Source of the DNA: Halisarca cf. caerulea
Lineage: Eukaryota; Porifera; Demospongiae; Chondrillida; Halisarcidae
Length of the DNA stretch: 64,000 nucleotides
Direction: 5' to 3'
Assembly: GCA_963170055.1 (NCBI GenBank)
Contig: CAUJGJ010000012.1
Coordinates: 335,839-399,838 of the forward strand
In this document: one piece after another, positions 1 to 40,400 of the stretch
Layout of the letters: every line of letters begins with the position of its first letter
How positions within the stretch are numbered: the first letter of the stretch is position 1
Notes under the pieces: model-generated
The model's database searches: none
What the model saw: the letters and a program-made list of their open reading frames with translations, nothing else
Told to the model about the DNA's origin: nothing
Translations under genes and position numbers: made by a program

Positions 1-28327
<28,327 letters not shown>

Positions 28328-28600
28328 TCATCCTAGAGCACTCTGTGTGTGTCTTAAAGTGCTGTAGTCAGACATTATTGCCTTCACATCAGAACATGTA
28401 CATTGCACAGCACATGGTAGATTTGTTATGAACACCACAATTTCTTGTTGTGATTAAGAATACATAATTATATTCATTTGGTAGAATTATAACATTCAAC
28501 AATACTTTGCAGAGTAGCCTCTGGTATTATGGTAGCACAATGTCATGTGCACATGGTGGTTCTAGTATCTTTGGTTGTAGTTGATATATGTACAACACAT

Positions 28601-28637
<37 letters not shown>

Positions 28638-30895
28638 CGTGCACGTATACAGAATTACACATAATTATTCATTGCTACCAACATGATCGATGTACTGATT
28701 GATGAGCATGAGAAATTGCATTATGCCATGCAGACTTACATATATTGTGTGATTATGTACAAAACAGATCACATGTACATGTGGTACATACAAGTTGGTG
28801 GTAACTATAGCTTTGTTAAATTAGAATATAGTACAACCTATATAATTATTAGTAATAATAACCATCATTCCTAGCTTGCATGGAAGCAGGGCATGCAAGA
28901 TCGATCCTTGTTAAATTTGGGATGCCACTTGCCCGACACCTTAGCTCCATCTCACCATGCAGCTGTATGCCTTAGCTTGCAATCATGCAGTGAAGGTGGA
29001 TCTGTACGTAGCTAGCCATCAATGCAGAAAACAGGAAGCATGCATGCTAAGTACACTTCCATCTGGAATCAACCCACATCTTCATGCCTGTGGCAGTTCA
29101 GACCTTATAGGAGCTTTATAGGGAGACCAAAGCCTTTGTTTAAGACCTCGACCATGCAGCGCGGCTCATCACCACAACCCCAGACCCCATGTCCCAAGCA
29201 TTTTACTTCATGCAGAGGATCGCTTTACCATGCAGCGTGGAAACGCTGTCTCTGATCTTGGGTCCTGTAATGCTTGTGCATGATCTATGCGTTTATGATT
29301 AGAGTATACTTTTTGTTTGCTTGTATATAACTTTTGTTTGTGCTTATATTCCATGGATGTTTAGTAGTTTTTGTTTGTGCTTGTGATTAGTAACTTTTTT
29401 TATCATATGATATTATTTATAATATTATTATAGTAACATTGAATATTCATAATATTATTATGATCAATAATGGATATCTACTGCAAAATAGAATGATCAC
29501 ATGCACACAGTTGTGATGCACTAAGTATATATCATTATATTACATTAATTACGCACCATATATTCCTGGTTACATATTCATGCATGTACATATATTATAT
29601 TTAAATATAGCTGGAGCTACATCTAGCACTGCATACATATACATTAAATAATGTATTTATTGAGTAAAGATCATGTACATACAGTAAAACCTGTCTTAAA
29701 GACCACCTACTGTACTACTGTATAGGCTGGCTCATTGTCCACTTCAATTATCCCCAAACACCTCCACACAAGGACCACCTGTCTACAGAGACCACGATTA
29801 CTTGGTCCCTTGAATGGTCATTATAGACAGGTTTCACTGTATATGCAGGATATATATTATGTTTTTTTCTATATATACAGCAGAAAATGCTTATAATATG
29901 CATGTTATAATTGTATTTGTCTTACATAATTAATTTTGATAGGCCAGCTGGCGTATGTTATCCATGGAATGTGGTATAATTATTATAGTAATAATTCTAC
30001 AATGATAATATGCATGAGTTTGTTTGCCAGTGTGGTATAATATTAAGGGGTTTGGCATACTTAAGCATATTGATGCATGGTATATATTAACCCATTTGGC
30101 ACTGTGTTATGCTAATGTGATTCTACATATTATAGTGTTTTTAGAAGGCCCATCCAGCCCGAGCTGTCCATGGTCCTGCATGGGTAACATGCCTGCCTTC
30201 CCCCAGCAGGAAGACCTAAATAGAGCACATGCATGTCATTGCAAACTGCCGTTGTTTTGTCCATATCTGACAGCAAATGGTGCATGTACATGCATGTATG
30301 TACTCAAAGCATGCAAGTGGTCTATCAAACTTCGAATGTACGTAAAAAGTGAAGAAAGTGCAGGCCTATTGATTTTGGTGCCTTGTCCCTCCCTTGAACT
30401 CTCAACCTAGTCTTGTACCACTCCTCAAGAAATACACAATCCCTTAACTGGCATCGATCTGAACGTGTACCCGGCCATACACGCAGACCACCCAAGGGAT
30501 CGAGTAATTGTGTTCTTTGTAGACAGGTGGTCCTTATGTAGAAGTACAATAGTATTGCTTTAGTGGTTTATGGACCAAGCCTACGGTGGTCTCTACAGAG
30601 GGGTGGTCCTTGTATACAAGGTTTACTGTACACTCGTACCCCTCCTCATGAAATACATGATCCCTCGGTTATGACCACGCCCCTTTATTCATGGCATGGT
30701 ATCTTGTAATCATAGACACTCTATACGTAGTATCGAGTTCAGCTAGGGACTGCATGTATACCTTCGTGACTGCATAGGTTTGTAGTATCTGTGCTGACAG
30801 CATCCTCGACCTACAATGAGGTCTATTGTCATTAGCTTGGAGCGCGGGTAACGCTACACCGTAAAATCCCTAGCTAAGAAGACATTGGAGTAACA
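28328..30895. other. SMARCA4 3' UTR and intergenic space
   Basis: I see no supportable gene here. Just after the stop the sequence is unremarkable UTR. A short (CA)n lies at 28602-28636, and AT-rich sequence follows from about 29280. A TA-flanked MITE copy sits at 29682-29839, and a related fragment ends near 30629 in the opposite orientation. I did not find a clear AATAAA close to the stop, so the end of the mRNA is not placed. Confidence 0.5.
29682..29839. mobile_element. TA-type MITE with CAGTAAAACCTG termini
   Basis: Termini CAGTAAAACCTGTCTTAAAG and ATAGACAGGTTTCACTG, flanked by TA. Contains GGACCACCTGTCTACAGAGA, shared with fragments near 30520-30629 and 41590-41675. Confidence 0.78.
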
Positions 30896-31491
30896 ATGGC
30901 GGTTAGTGAATCACGGATGTAAAATTATGTAGGATAGTTGTTCCTGTACTCCCTGGCTGTTGCGAGGTCTATTTTCGAACGTACTGTATGAGTGCCATGT
31001 AGTCTACGTAGCCAGTCGACCGTAACTACTCTCGTGGTTGTTGGATGGTGGCCTGCCAGCGGAGTATCTATGGTTTGCACGAGGGTTTGCATGCCGAAGA
31101 AGTCAGAGAAAAATGGCGTTTAGTAGGTGAACTGGGTATGGTTATTTCAGTCTCTACGAAGGATTTGTCCGAAATTGCTGCGCTTGACGACAATACAAGT
31201 CATGACATAGTCCATGTCTGTGTTTGGTAGATATGCGATATCTAGCTACTTGTCGTTTTGGCGTCGAATTTGGTCTCTTTTAAGAAGTCAGCCATTCTTG
31301 GACCAAATCCATTGTAATGGCGTCTGTATTCTACGTACATTTGTTTTATGGGTATGTGATGCCTGTTTAAATATGAGGGCCCCTCATATGCCAGATGTTC
31401 ATCTGTCTAGGTAGATCTGTAATATGGACGATAGTGTAGGTACGAAGACACTCTACCCAACCCTGAATATCTATGGTATGTAGTAGCAGCT

Positions 31492-31526
<35 letters not shown>

Positions 31527-34447
31527 AGGTAGGGAATGAGGGTGGAAGGTCTAGGGAGTAAAAGATTATTGCCTGCTGTACACAGACCTGCTCTAGCAAT
31601 GTACATTTGCGCATCTCAGACTGTCCCAGATGATAGTGGTTGTAAGGTCACATGTTGAGTGTGTCAGGGAGTTTCTGTTCAGTCCTACACACTGACTTGC
31701 CACAAGGTGTTAATCCCCAGTTCTTGGTCAACTTGGGTGCTTAAGTGTGCCATAGCAGTTGCGTATATATTCAGGTTTAGGTTTAAATGTAGTCTTACTT
31801 AAAACTGGGGGTACATGGCTCAACACCATTCAACGTACAAGGGATGAATACAAACTTTGAATCAATCATATCAAAGGGATAGCCATGCATGGAAAATCTA
31901 CCAAAAGTGAAGGAAAGATATAGGTATAAAAGTTGGAGATAACGCATGCACGATTTTGGGATCATGCAGACAGTTTATCAAGTTTTGTTAAGAAAGAGGA
32001 AGCAAGAGTAATAAAATTTCTAAGGGACAAACTTGATTTGCAACTTTTGGGAGACTGTTCCAGAGATTTGGTCCACAGTAGGCGAAAGCATTTTGACAAG
32101 CTCAGCATTAGGATGTAGGAGGTGCAGTTTCCCAGTCCCACAGGTTGAGTGAGGGTTTCTGGAGTTGCGGAATTTCTTGCAATTGGGCGAGGTAGTTGTA
32201 TAATAGGCAATGTGCAAATTTCTTCTGGCTTCTAAAGTGGACTATCGCAGTTGGTTACACATCCAAGTGGCAGGGGTGGGTTTGGTGGCAGGGGATTATT
32301 ATTTATTTGTTATTAATTTATTTCTCCTTTTCTGTACTATTTGTTGTGTGATCCCGGGTTATAGTAGCCTCTGGCTATTGGTTCCCCAGATTAATAAAGC
32401 TTTCCTATCCTATCCAATCCTAACAATTAAACCAAGGCTTTAAGCTCATTTGCTATGGGAATTACACTATTTCACAATATTTCAGTAAAATTGGTAAAGT
32501 TATTTACAAAAGTACATGTTGGCTTATTCCCAGTTGTTGTGGTAAGGCAGGAATATGCATGGATGTACAGGAAGTGTACGAGTTATATGTGTGCAAAACC
32601 AAGAAACCACATTTACCAGTATTCTAGATCTAACTAGTTACTAGTACTGTCAACTATAAACCTAGACTGAGAGCTGCAGAAGTACTATGTGTGTATTTGG
32701 AGTACTATAACTTTATTTATGTTGCCTAACCTTTTACCTTTACAGAAGCACCTGAAAGAGGGTAACATTGTACGTATAATCTGTAACTCTAACAAAAGAG
32801 CATTGAGGATCCTGAATGGGAACGTTGATGGAAATGGTGGTCTTGGAGAGTATGGTGAGGACAGTGTGTAGACCACTGTACTGTGTGGTGAGAACTATGG
32901 GTAGACCACTGTACTGTGTGGTGAGGACAGTAGGTAGACCACTTTACTGTGTGGTGAAGACAGTGGGTAGACCACTGTACTGTGTGTTGAGGACAGTGGG
33001 TAGACCACTGTACTGTGTGGTGAGGACAGTGGGTAGACCACTGTACTGTGTGGTGAAGACAGTGGGTAGACCACTGTACTGTGTGTTGAGGACAGTGGGT
33101 AGACCACTGTACTGTGTGGTGAGGACAGTGGGTAGACCACTGTACTGTGTGGTGAGGACAGTGGGTAGACCACTGTACTGTGTGGTGAGGACAGTGGGTA
33201 GACCACTGTACTGTGTGGTGAGGACAGTGTGTAGACCACTGTACTGTGTGGTGAGGACAGTGGGTAGACCACTTTACTGTGTGGTGAAGACAGTGGGTAG
33301 ACCACTGTACTGTGTGGTGAGAACTATGGGTAGACCACTTTACTGTGTGGTAAAGACAGTGTGTAGACCATTGTACTGTGTGGTGAGGGCAGTGGGTAGA
33401 CCATTGTACTGTGTGGTGAGGGCAGTGGGTAGACCATTGTACTGTGTGGTGAGGGCAGTGGGTAGACCATTGTACTGTGTGGTGAGGGCAGTGGGTAGAC
33501 CATTGTACTGTGTGGTGAGGACAGTGGGTAGACCACTGTACCGTGTGGTGAAGACAGTGGGTAGGCCATTGTAATTGTATTTCAATTGTAACTGGATTGT
33601 ATTTGGCATTGTAGCATATTGTGATTAGATCGTACTATGATTATGTGTGAAACTTTTTATGACACATACCATACGTACATATGCATAGTGTATACATAAA
33701 TGTATGTTTTTACTAAAGATTGATTGCATGTACAGTGTGTGGATATTGGCATTAGTGTGTTTAATGCACATTTGTCCACAGCTCGATTTATTGTCCATGT
33801 GCGGTCATCTGGTGCGATAGTGCTGCAGAACTACAAAGAACGTGGAAACTATTTGGCCATCAACAAAGGAAAGCTGATCGGCACTGTAAGCAGCTACATG
33901 CGTACTGGTGTACTGGATGTATGTGTATGCGTAGCTGTTTGTTTTGTCAGCTGAAGCAATGTTATCTCCTATAGTGCGAATTGTTACGTGGACCCTGTTC
34001 ACATGGAAACCTCACTTATCTGTATATGATGAACACACACATCCATTGTATATTGTTCTATGCTAATCCCTTTGTACAGTGCATGGAACCTCTCTAATCC
34101 AACACTCAATGGGACCTGAGAATAATGTTGGATTAGGATGTTATCGGATTATGAAAGGGCCTCTTACCATACTTTACATTCTCTGTATGCTTACACTCCC
34201 ACATTGCCCCCCCCCCCCTAAAGATTTTAGGACTCAGTTTGCCCCAGTTCTAATTCCTGTATGCAACCCTGTAGAGTAGTTTAGGTCTGGAATCTCATTT
34301 CTGCAGACATTCTTGGGACTAATGAGTTCCACTGAATCAGGTCCTATTGTACTATGTCAAGCACACATATAAACCACAAGGGTATAAAATCTTATATTGC
34401 ATGCTCTTACGATATTAATGCTTACGGTGTACACACATGTATGAAGT

Positions 34448-34496
<49 letters not shown>

Positions 34497-37400
34497 TGTG
34501 TGTGTGTGCGTGCGTGTGTGTGTGTGTGTGTGCGCGTGTGTGTGTGTGTGCGTGCGTGTGCGTGTGTGTGTGTGTGTGTATGTGTGTTTGTGTGTATGTG
34601 TGTGTGTGTGTGTTTAGTTATATTTATTGCCTGCAGGGCCGAGGAGGTGCATTTTGTGAACTCAGAATACACAACTCAAATTTGGGTCAGTACTACCATT
34701 GTATGAGACATGCTGTGTGTATTATCATCTGCAAACAGTCAGTGTTTGAAGATTTGGTGTGAGACTACTGCATTGTGAAGGGCAGTTGTGTGTATTTTAC
34801 AAGACTTCATGTAGGAGGGTGGGGGTGGGGGCAGTTGCCGTAGCTGTCAGACAGTATTTTGTATTCTGTGTTTTCTCTACACACATGGTAGCATCACCTC
34901 CATTGCTCTTTACGAGAATGCTTTTCACCCCCACTGAGACACTTTCAATTTGAAGGCCCGTTATATACACTATTCAGCTAGCATTTCTGATACATTTTAA
35001 ACTTGTAAGAATACCAGGTAGAAAGAATTGCAAGTTTAATTCAGTCCAAATTTATAAGTTAGTCGAAACGTTTGAGGTACGTACGTATACCTGAACTGGC
35101 AGTGTATAGTGATGTGTGTTCGTAAGTGTATAAATGTGTTGTGTAGTAACTATCTACATGCTGATCCACTGAGTCTTCTTTAGGTTACATATAGACTGCA
35201 GCTAATGCAGCCCATACTTGTACCTTATTTATGGTCCCTTTTGTTGTTGTTTTCTGTGTGGATTAGGTAATGGGATGATCTCTTTGGAGTCAGTTCATTG
35301 TCCTTCTCAGTTTGTTGGCATCCTCCCCAATGGAAGTACAAAGCTACCCAATAACACCAAAAAGGGACCTCACGGAAGCTTTTCAGTGGAACTGGTTCAG
35401 TCGGTGAGTATTTTCAGCTGTTGGTAACACAGAACAGAAGTTTTTAATTCAGGAGGTTGTGGGTGTGTTGGATGTGCATTTACCACATGCACTTACCTGT
35501 AGTAAGGGAAAAACATGTTTGAGATAGTTTCTACCTGAAGTTTAAGACTCGGTTATTTACTGCACATGAACATGTTACATGTGGTATTCATTATGGGAAC
35601 ATATAACTTGCACACATGAACCATGAACATGTAACTTATATACATGAACATGTAACTTGTATGCATGAACATGTAACATGCATTTCGTGAGTCTTACACG
35701 AAGAAATAACCTAAGACTTAGTGATGCTGAGATACTGCCAATTATATGTAAGAAACGTTAATTGGTGTGAATGGTTTGTGTGACATGCTTTTCATATAGG
35801 AAACTGTCATTTTTATGTGTTGTGTTCACATTGACTCACTAACTGATCGGAAATCTTTCTGTTTTAGCCGATACTCTGGCTTGAATGTTACATGGAAGTT
35901 TTGTGTTGCTACTTCATGTGATTTACGATATTGCATCATCTTAGCTGAGTTGTGTGACAGAAGTAGCAACTGCCTATTGTCTTTTCATCCGTTCTACAGG
36001 CTGCCCCTGCACCATCTCCTCATGGCTGCCCACCACCTCAGCCACATCAGCCACCTCAGCCTCAGTGCACTCAACAACCACCTCACCCGCCGCAGCCTGC
36101 TTACCCTCCCCAGCAACCACCTCACCCGCCGCAGCCTGCTTACCCTCCCCAACAACCACCGCAGCCTGCTTACCCTCCCCAACAACCACCGCAGCCTGCT
36201 GACCCTCCCCAACAACCACTGCAGCCTGCTTACCCTCCCCAACAACCTCACCCTCACCAGCAGCTTGCGTACCCTCCACAACCACTGCAACCATCTCAGC
36301 AACCACCCTACACATACCAGCCTGATTTCTCCACACAGCCAGCATACCCACCTCCTGTGGCAGTTGTTCAGCCCCCACTAGGAACATTTCAAGCACCTCA
36401 GCAACCAGACTATGATCCTCCTCCCGCATATGTCCCACCCGAGCAGGATTTCCCTCCAGAGGAAGTTTCAGATTCCAAGCCACCTCTGCCACCACAGTCC
36501 TCTGGAGGGTATGAAGCACCAACCTACCCCAGCCAGCCATCAGCTCCTCCTGCTCCTACAATGGTAAGTGTACAATACCACTGTGCCACTCTATAGTTCT
36601 CTAACACACTTGCACACTTACTGCAGGGTGAATATCGAGGACCACGCAAGGGGAGGTCCCAAGCTGCAGTGAGTTTGATAATGATAATCATTGATTGTAT
36701 ACAGATCATTTCAGGACTCAGGCCATTCGTATAACTCACTATTCCGCTAGCTGCATCTAACTTACACAGCAGAGCAACTGTTGTTGTCTGAGTCTTAGAG
36801 TTGCTATGATGAGATGCATTTAATTTTCCAGTATTTTGCGTGCTGGAGTGTAGCTGTCGAAAGTATATACAGTTAACTCCTGATATGAAGAACCACAAAA
36901 TCCACAAGAAGTGCATGTTAGTGCATTTCAGAGTATGAATATTGCAGCATTATTATGTATTTATACAGGAAATATGCCATAATTCACAATGATGGTCATA
37001 GTGAAGCTCAAATTTTAGTTTCTTGTATGTTTTTTGACTAGCCTGTGTACTTCCATGTCTTTAAGAACACAAGGTCCACTTCTAACCTAATTTGAAAGTC
37101 GATGGCAGCAGTGACAAGTTCTTTATACTAGGAGTTTGATTGTTTTAACAGAAAATAAGATCTATGCACACAAACTTCGACTTGGCAAATTGTTCTTTAT
37201 AAGCAGATCTAAAAGTTCTTGTAACAGGGTTCTTGTAACAGGGTTCTTGTAACAGGGTTCTTTATAAGTGGAGTCCACTATAGCTCTCAAGTTTGTTGCA
37301 TGTGGACAGAAGCATTGCATGAATGCCAGGTTTCTATATCCAGTGGGGGGGGGGGAAGCTTCCACCCCAAAACTATTCCAACTGTAGTGCAAATTTCTAC

Positions 37401-40400
37401 AGAGAAGGCCCTACTTGAGTGTTTAAGTCAACCTTAAATGGTTTAAAATGGCCCAAAACACCACCTTGTACAACCTAAAAACCCAAATTTTCCCTGGGGG
37501 AGCATACCCCCAGACCTCCTACAATACCACATACATCACTGTACTGCATGTGTGTATGAGGCATCTCAGGTACCACGTACAGTATGTGCATATCTGCCCC
37601 CTTCCATTTTTTTGTCTAATGTATGTCATTGCCCACATGATTAATTATCCTGAAAGCAAACCTACTGCATAGATGCAATATAACGTTAAGCACTATAATA
37701 CTGAACCCCCCCCCCCCCCTCCCAAAAAAGAAGTCATGCTGGATAGAACCCTCAATGGTAATGTGTTGTACACACTAATTGTCTTTGGCAGCCAATATTT
37801 TCCTTTGATGTTATAAGTCAGGGTTCTATCCAGTGGGTGGGGAGTAAGCTTCCACTCCCAAACAATTCCAACTGTAGTGCAGATTACTATAGAGAAGGCC
37901 CTACTCGAATGTCAAAATCAACCTTGAATGGCCTAAAATGGCCTGAGATACCACCTTATGAACCTAAAAACACTCAAATTTCCCTGGGGGACCATACTTT
38001 TTCTGTGCCTCCTCACATCACTGTGTTTTATAGACATCTAGAATACCACATGTGTGCGTATACGTATAGCTCCCTTCCATTACTACACTTTTTTTATTGG
38101 CCCACCCCCTTGATCATTATCCTGAAAGAAACCTACATAGATACATATAATGGACATTATACATATGTACATCGATAACACAATCATGCATGTTTAGCAC
38201 ATTAGGCTTGCCCTGTAATAGTAAATCTCCCCTCCCCCTCCCCCCCCCGACACACACACATGCAAAATTTTAATCCTAGATAAAACCCTGCCATTCAGTA
38301 TAGGCATTCTTACTCACTTCATTATTGCACATCGTGAATTTCTATTATTCCATATTCTCTCAGCTCAGCCTGCAACATGGATTTATTGTTTGTCTTCAAA
38401 ACGCTTGTACTGGTCACTTTCTTTGTATCGAGGATAACGGAACGGTCTGTGGCACTGGAGCAGATGACGATTTGAGTGAGGCAGCACCTAAACCGAACAA
38501 CTATATAATATAGACAAAAGCATGCTGTACACACTTTATGTTCACCATCTGCAGCACAATCCCTACTTCACCATTGGTACTCCAAGTTACTGGATGTGAC
38601 ACACACAGTGGAACCTGCCTAAACCAGCCAGGATTCTCTGGCACTGACCATTATTTCTTGTCATACAAATTGCTGTCTATAATTCAATAACCTGCTAATC
38701 TATAATCCAATAACCTGCTAATCCAGCACTGTTTTTCATTCCCCAATGGGGGGCCAGATTATACAGGTTCCATCCATGTACATGAATGGTAAACTGAGTG
38801 TTCCTTAGGTTTTATCCCAATGATAATCCATGTTGAGAATACAATGTAATAAGACATAACCACATACTGCACTTACTGTAGAGATGCACAAAGAAAACCT
38901 TTTCATGTAGTTGAAGAACTGTGCATCAAAACCCAGCAGCTATAGTCAAAAGCATGTCGTACACACTTCGTGCTCACCACTTGTGACACAATCTCTGTCC
39001 CACCCTGGTACTCTAAGGTGCTGAGGTATTTGATGTAGACATGTATAACATGCAAGTGGATTCATGGACAGTTTTGAATTATGTTTCATAAATTCAAATG
39101 GGTCATAAACTAAAATAATTACATATTAGATTTCAAGTGAAAATTAAAACTTTATATTTCATTTCTATTTGCAGCAGACTTTGTTGTTGTCACACGTGGA
39201 CTAGGCGTGGTCAGTTTCCAGTTGGCAAATGATCAAGAACGCTGGCTTGGAATATATAATGGTGTATTGACCCGTGTGAGTTTGCTAATTTACCTTTCCT
39301 GTGGAGCACTCTTTGACATTCATGCTGAATAAAAGTTTCTGTGATTGAACAAAAATTAAGAAAGTAAATCTTTGACCATCACCACAAGCAGTAAGGTTGG
39401 CACTGTATAGTCTGGAGATGCTGTAGTCCAGAAACACAGTGTTCTTTGGGGACATTTACCACCTGGTGCAGTTTCTTTTATACAAATAGAATCTCACTAT
39501 GTAGCATTCTTATTTGTTGTCAGATTTCTGTACAGTCATCTATAGCAATGTTTTGCAGGTAGTGAAAGAATGCTATAATTGTTAAGATATACAACTCTTG
39601 GGCTGTATGGTGCAAATGCTCCTGTTTTTGGATACTTTACGTTTACAGTGGAACCCCTCTAATCCAGCCCCCTGAATTGGGGACACCCCTCAAATGTGGA
39701 CACATGCCCCTGGAGCCAAATCTTCCACTATAATAAACCACAGTTCATCTCCAACCCCTGAAATGAGGACACCTCGATAATCAGGACAGTGCTTTCAGGT
39801 CCCAAGGTGTCCGGATTAGAGGGGTTCCACTGTAATGGGTCTTGGGTGAATTATATACCATACAGTCCTCACACCTACAGTGCATCTTAAATCCTGTCCC
39901 CTAAATGGGAAATATTAGCGAACAATGCATGAATTTCGCGAATTGGCGTCAAAACTGGTAGGCAGAAAAATGCGCAACTAAAAATTTTGCAAGCCTCACC
40001 ATAGATTGTTTATATCTATACTTTGGACCGAATGCAGAAATATTTGCAACCAAAAAATTTGTGAGTGGAGTCAATTCACAAAAAACACGAATATTATTGG
40101 TCACGAAAATTTCCCAATTCAGGGTACTATATCTATTATTATATTATATTCCAGGGTGGCGGCCATTTTCCACAATGTGCATTTAATGTGGTGGATTCCA
40201 ATCAAGGTGACAATTATGTCAGCTTTGAGTCAGTGGCACATCCAGGACAACACATTGGTGTCCGTCCTGGTGGAGATCCCAAACCTCCAGCCAACACTGG
40301 AAGAGGGCCTGAGGGGTCTTTCTGCCCTGTCTATGTTGATGAGGTGTGTATAGTCATTTGCAGTCTACTTTACCTCAAACTGTGTAAGGTTTACGTAATG

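Noticed and set aside
31045..31230. 61-codon plus-strand frame in presumed intron 1 of gene A
   Set aside because: No domain, no splice context and no paralogous exon in gene C; treated as chance.
32816..33574. 252-codon frame of [11 protein letters not shown] repeats
   Set aside because: It is the 33-bp minisatellite read in one frame, starting after the real exon 2 donor. Kept only as a splicing question.
35974..36540. 188-codon minus-strand Val/Gly/Glu-rich frame
   Set aside because: Shadow of the PQY-rich coding exon of gene A; the repeat keeps other frames open.
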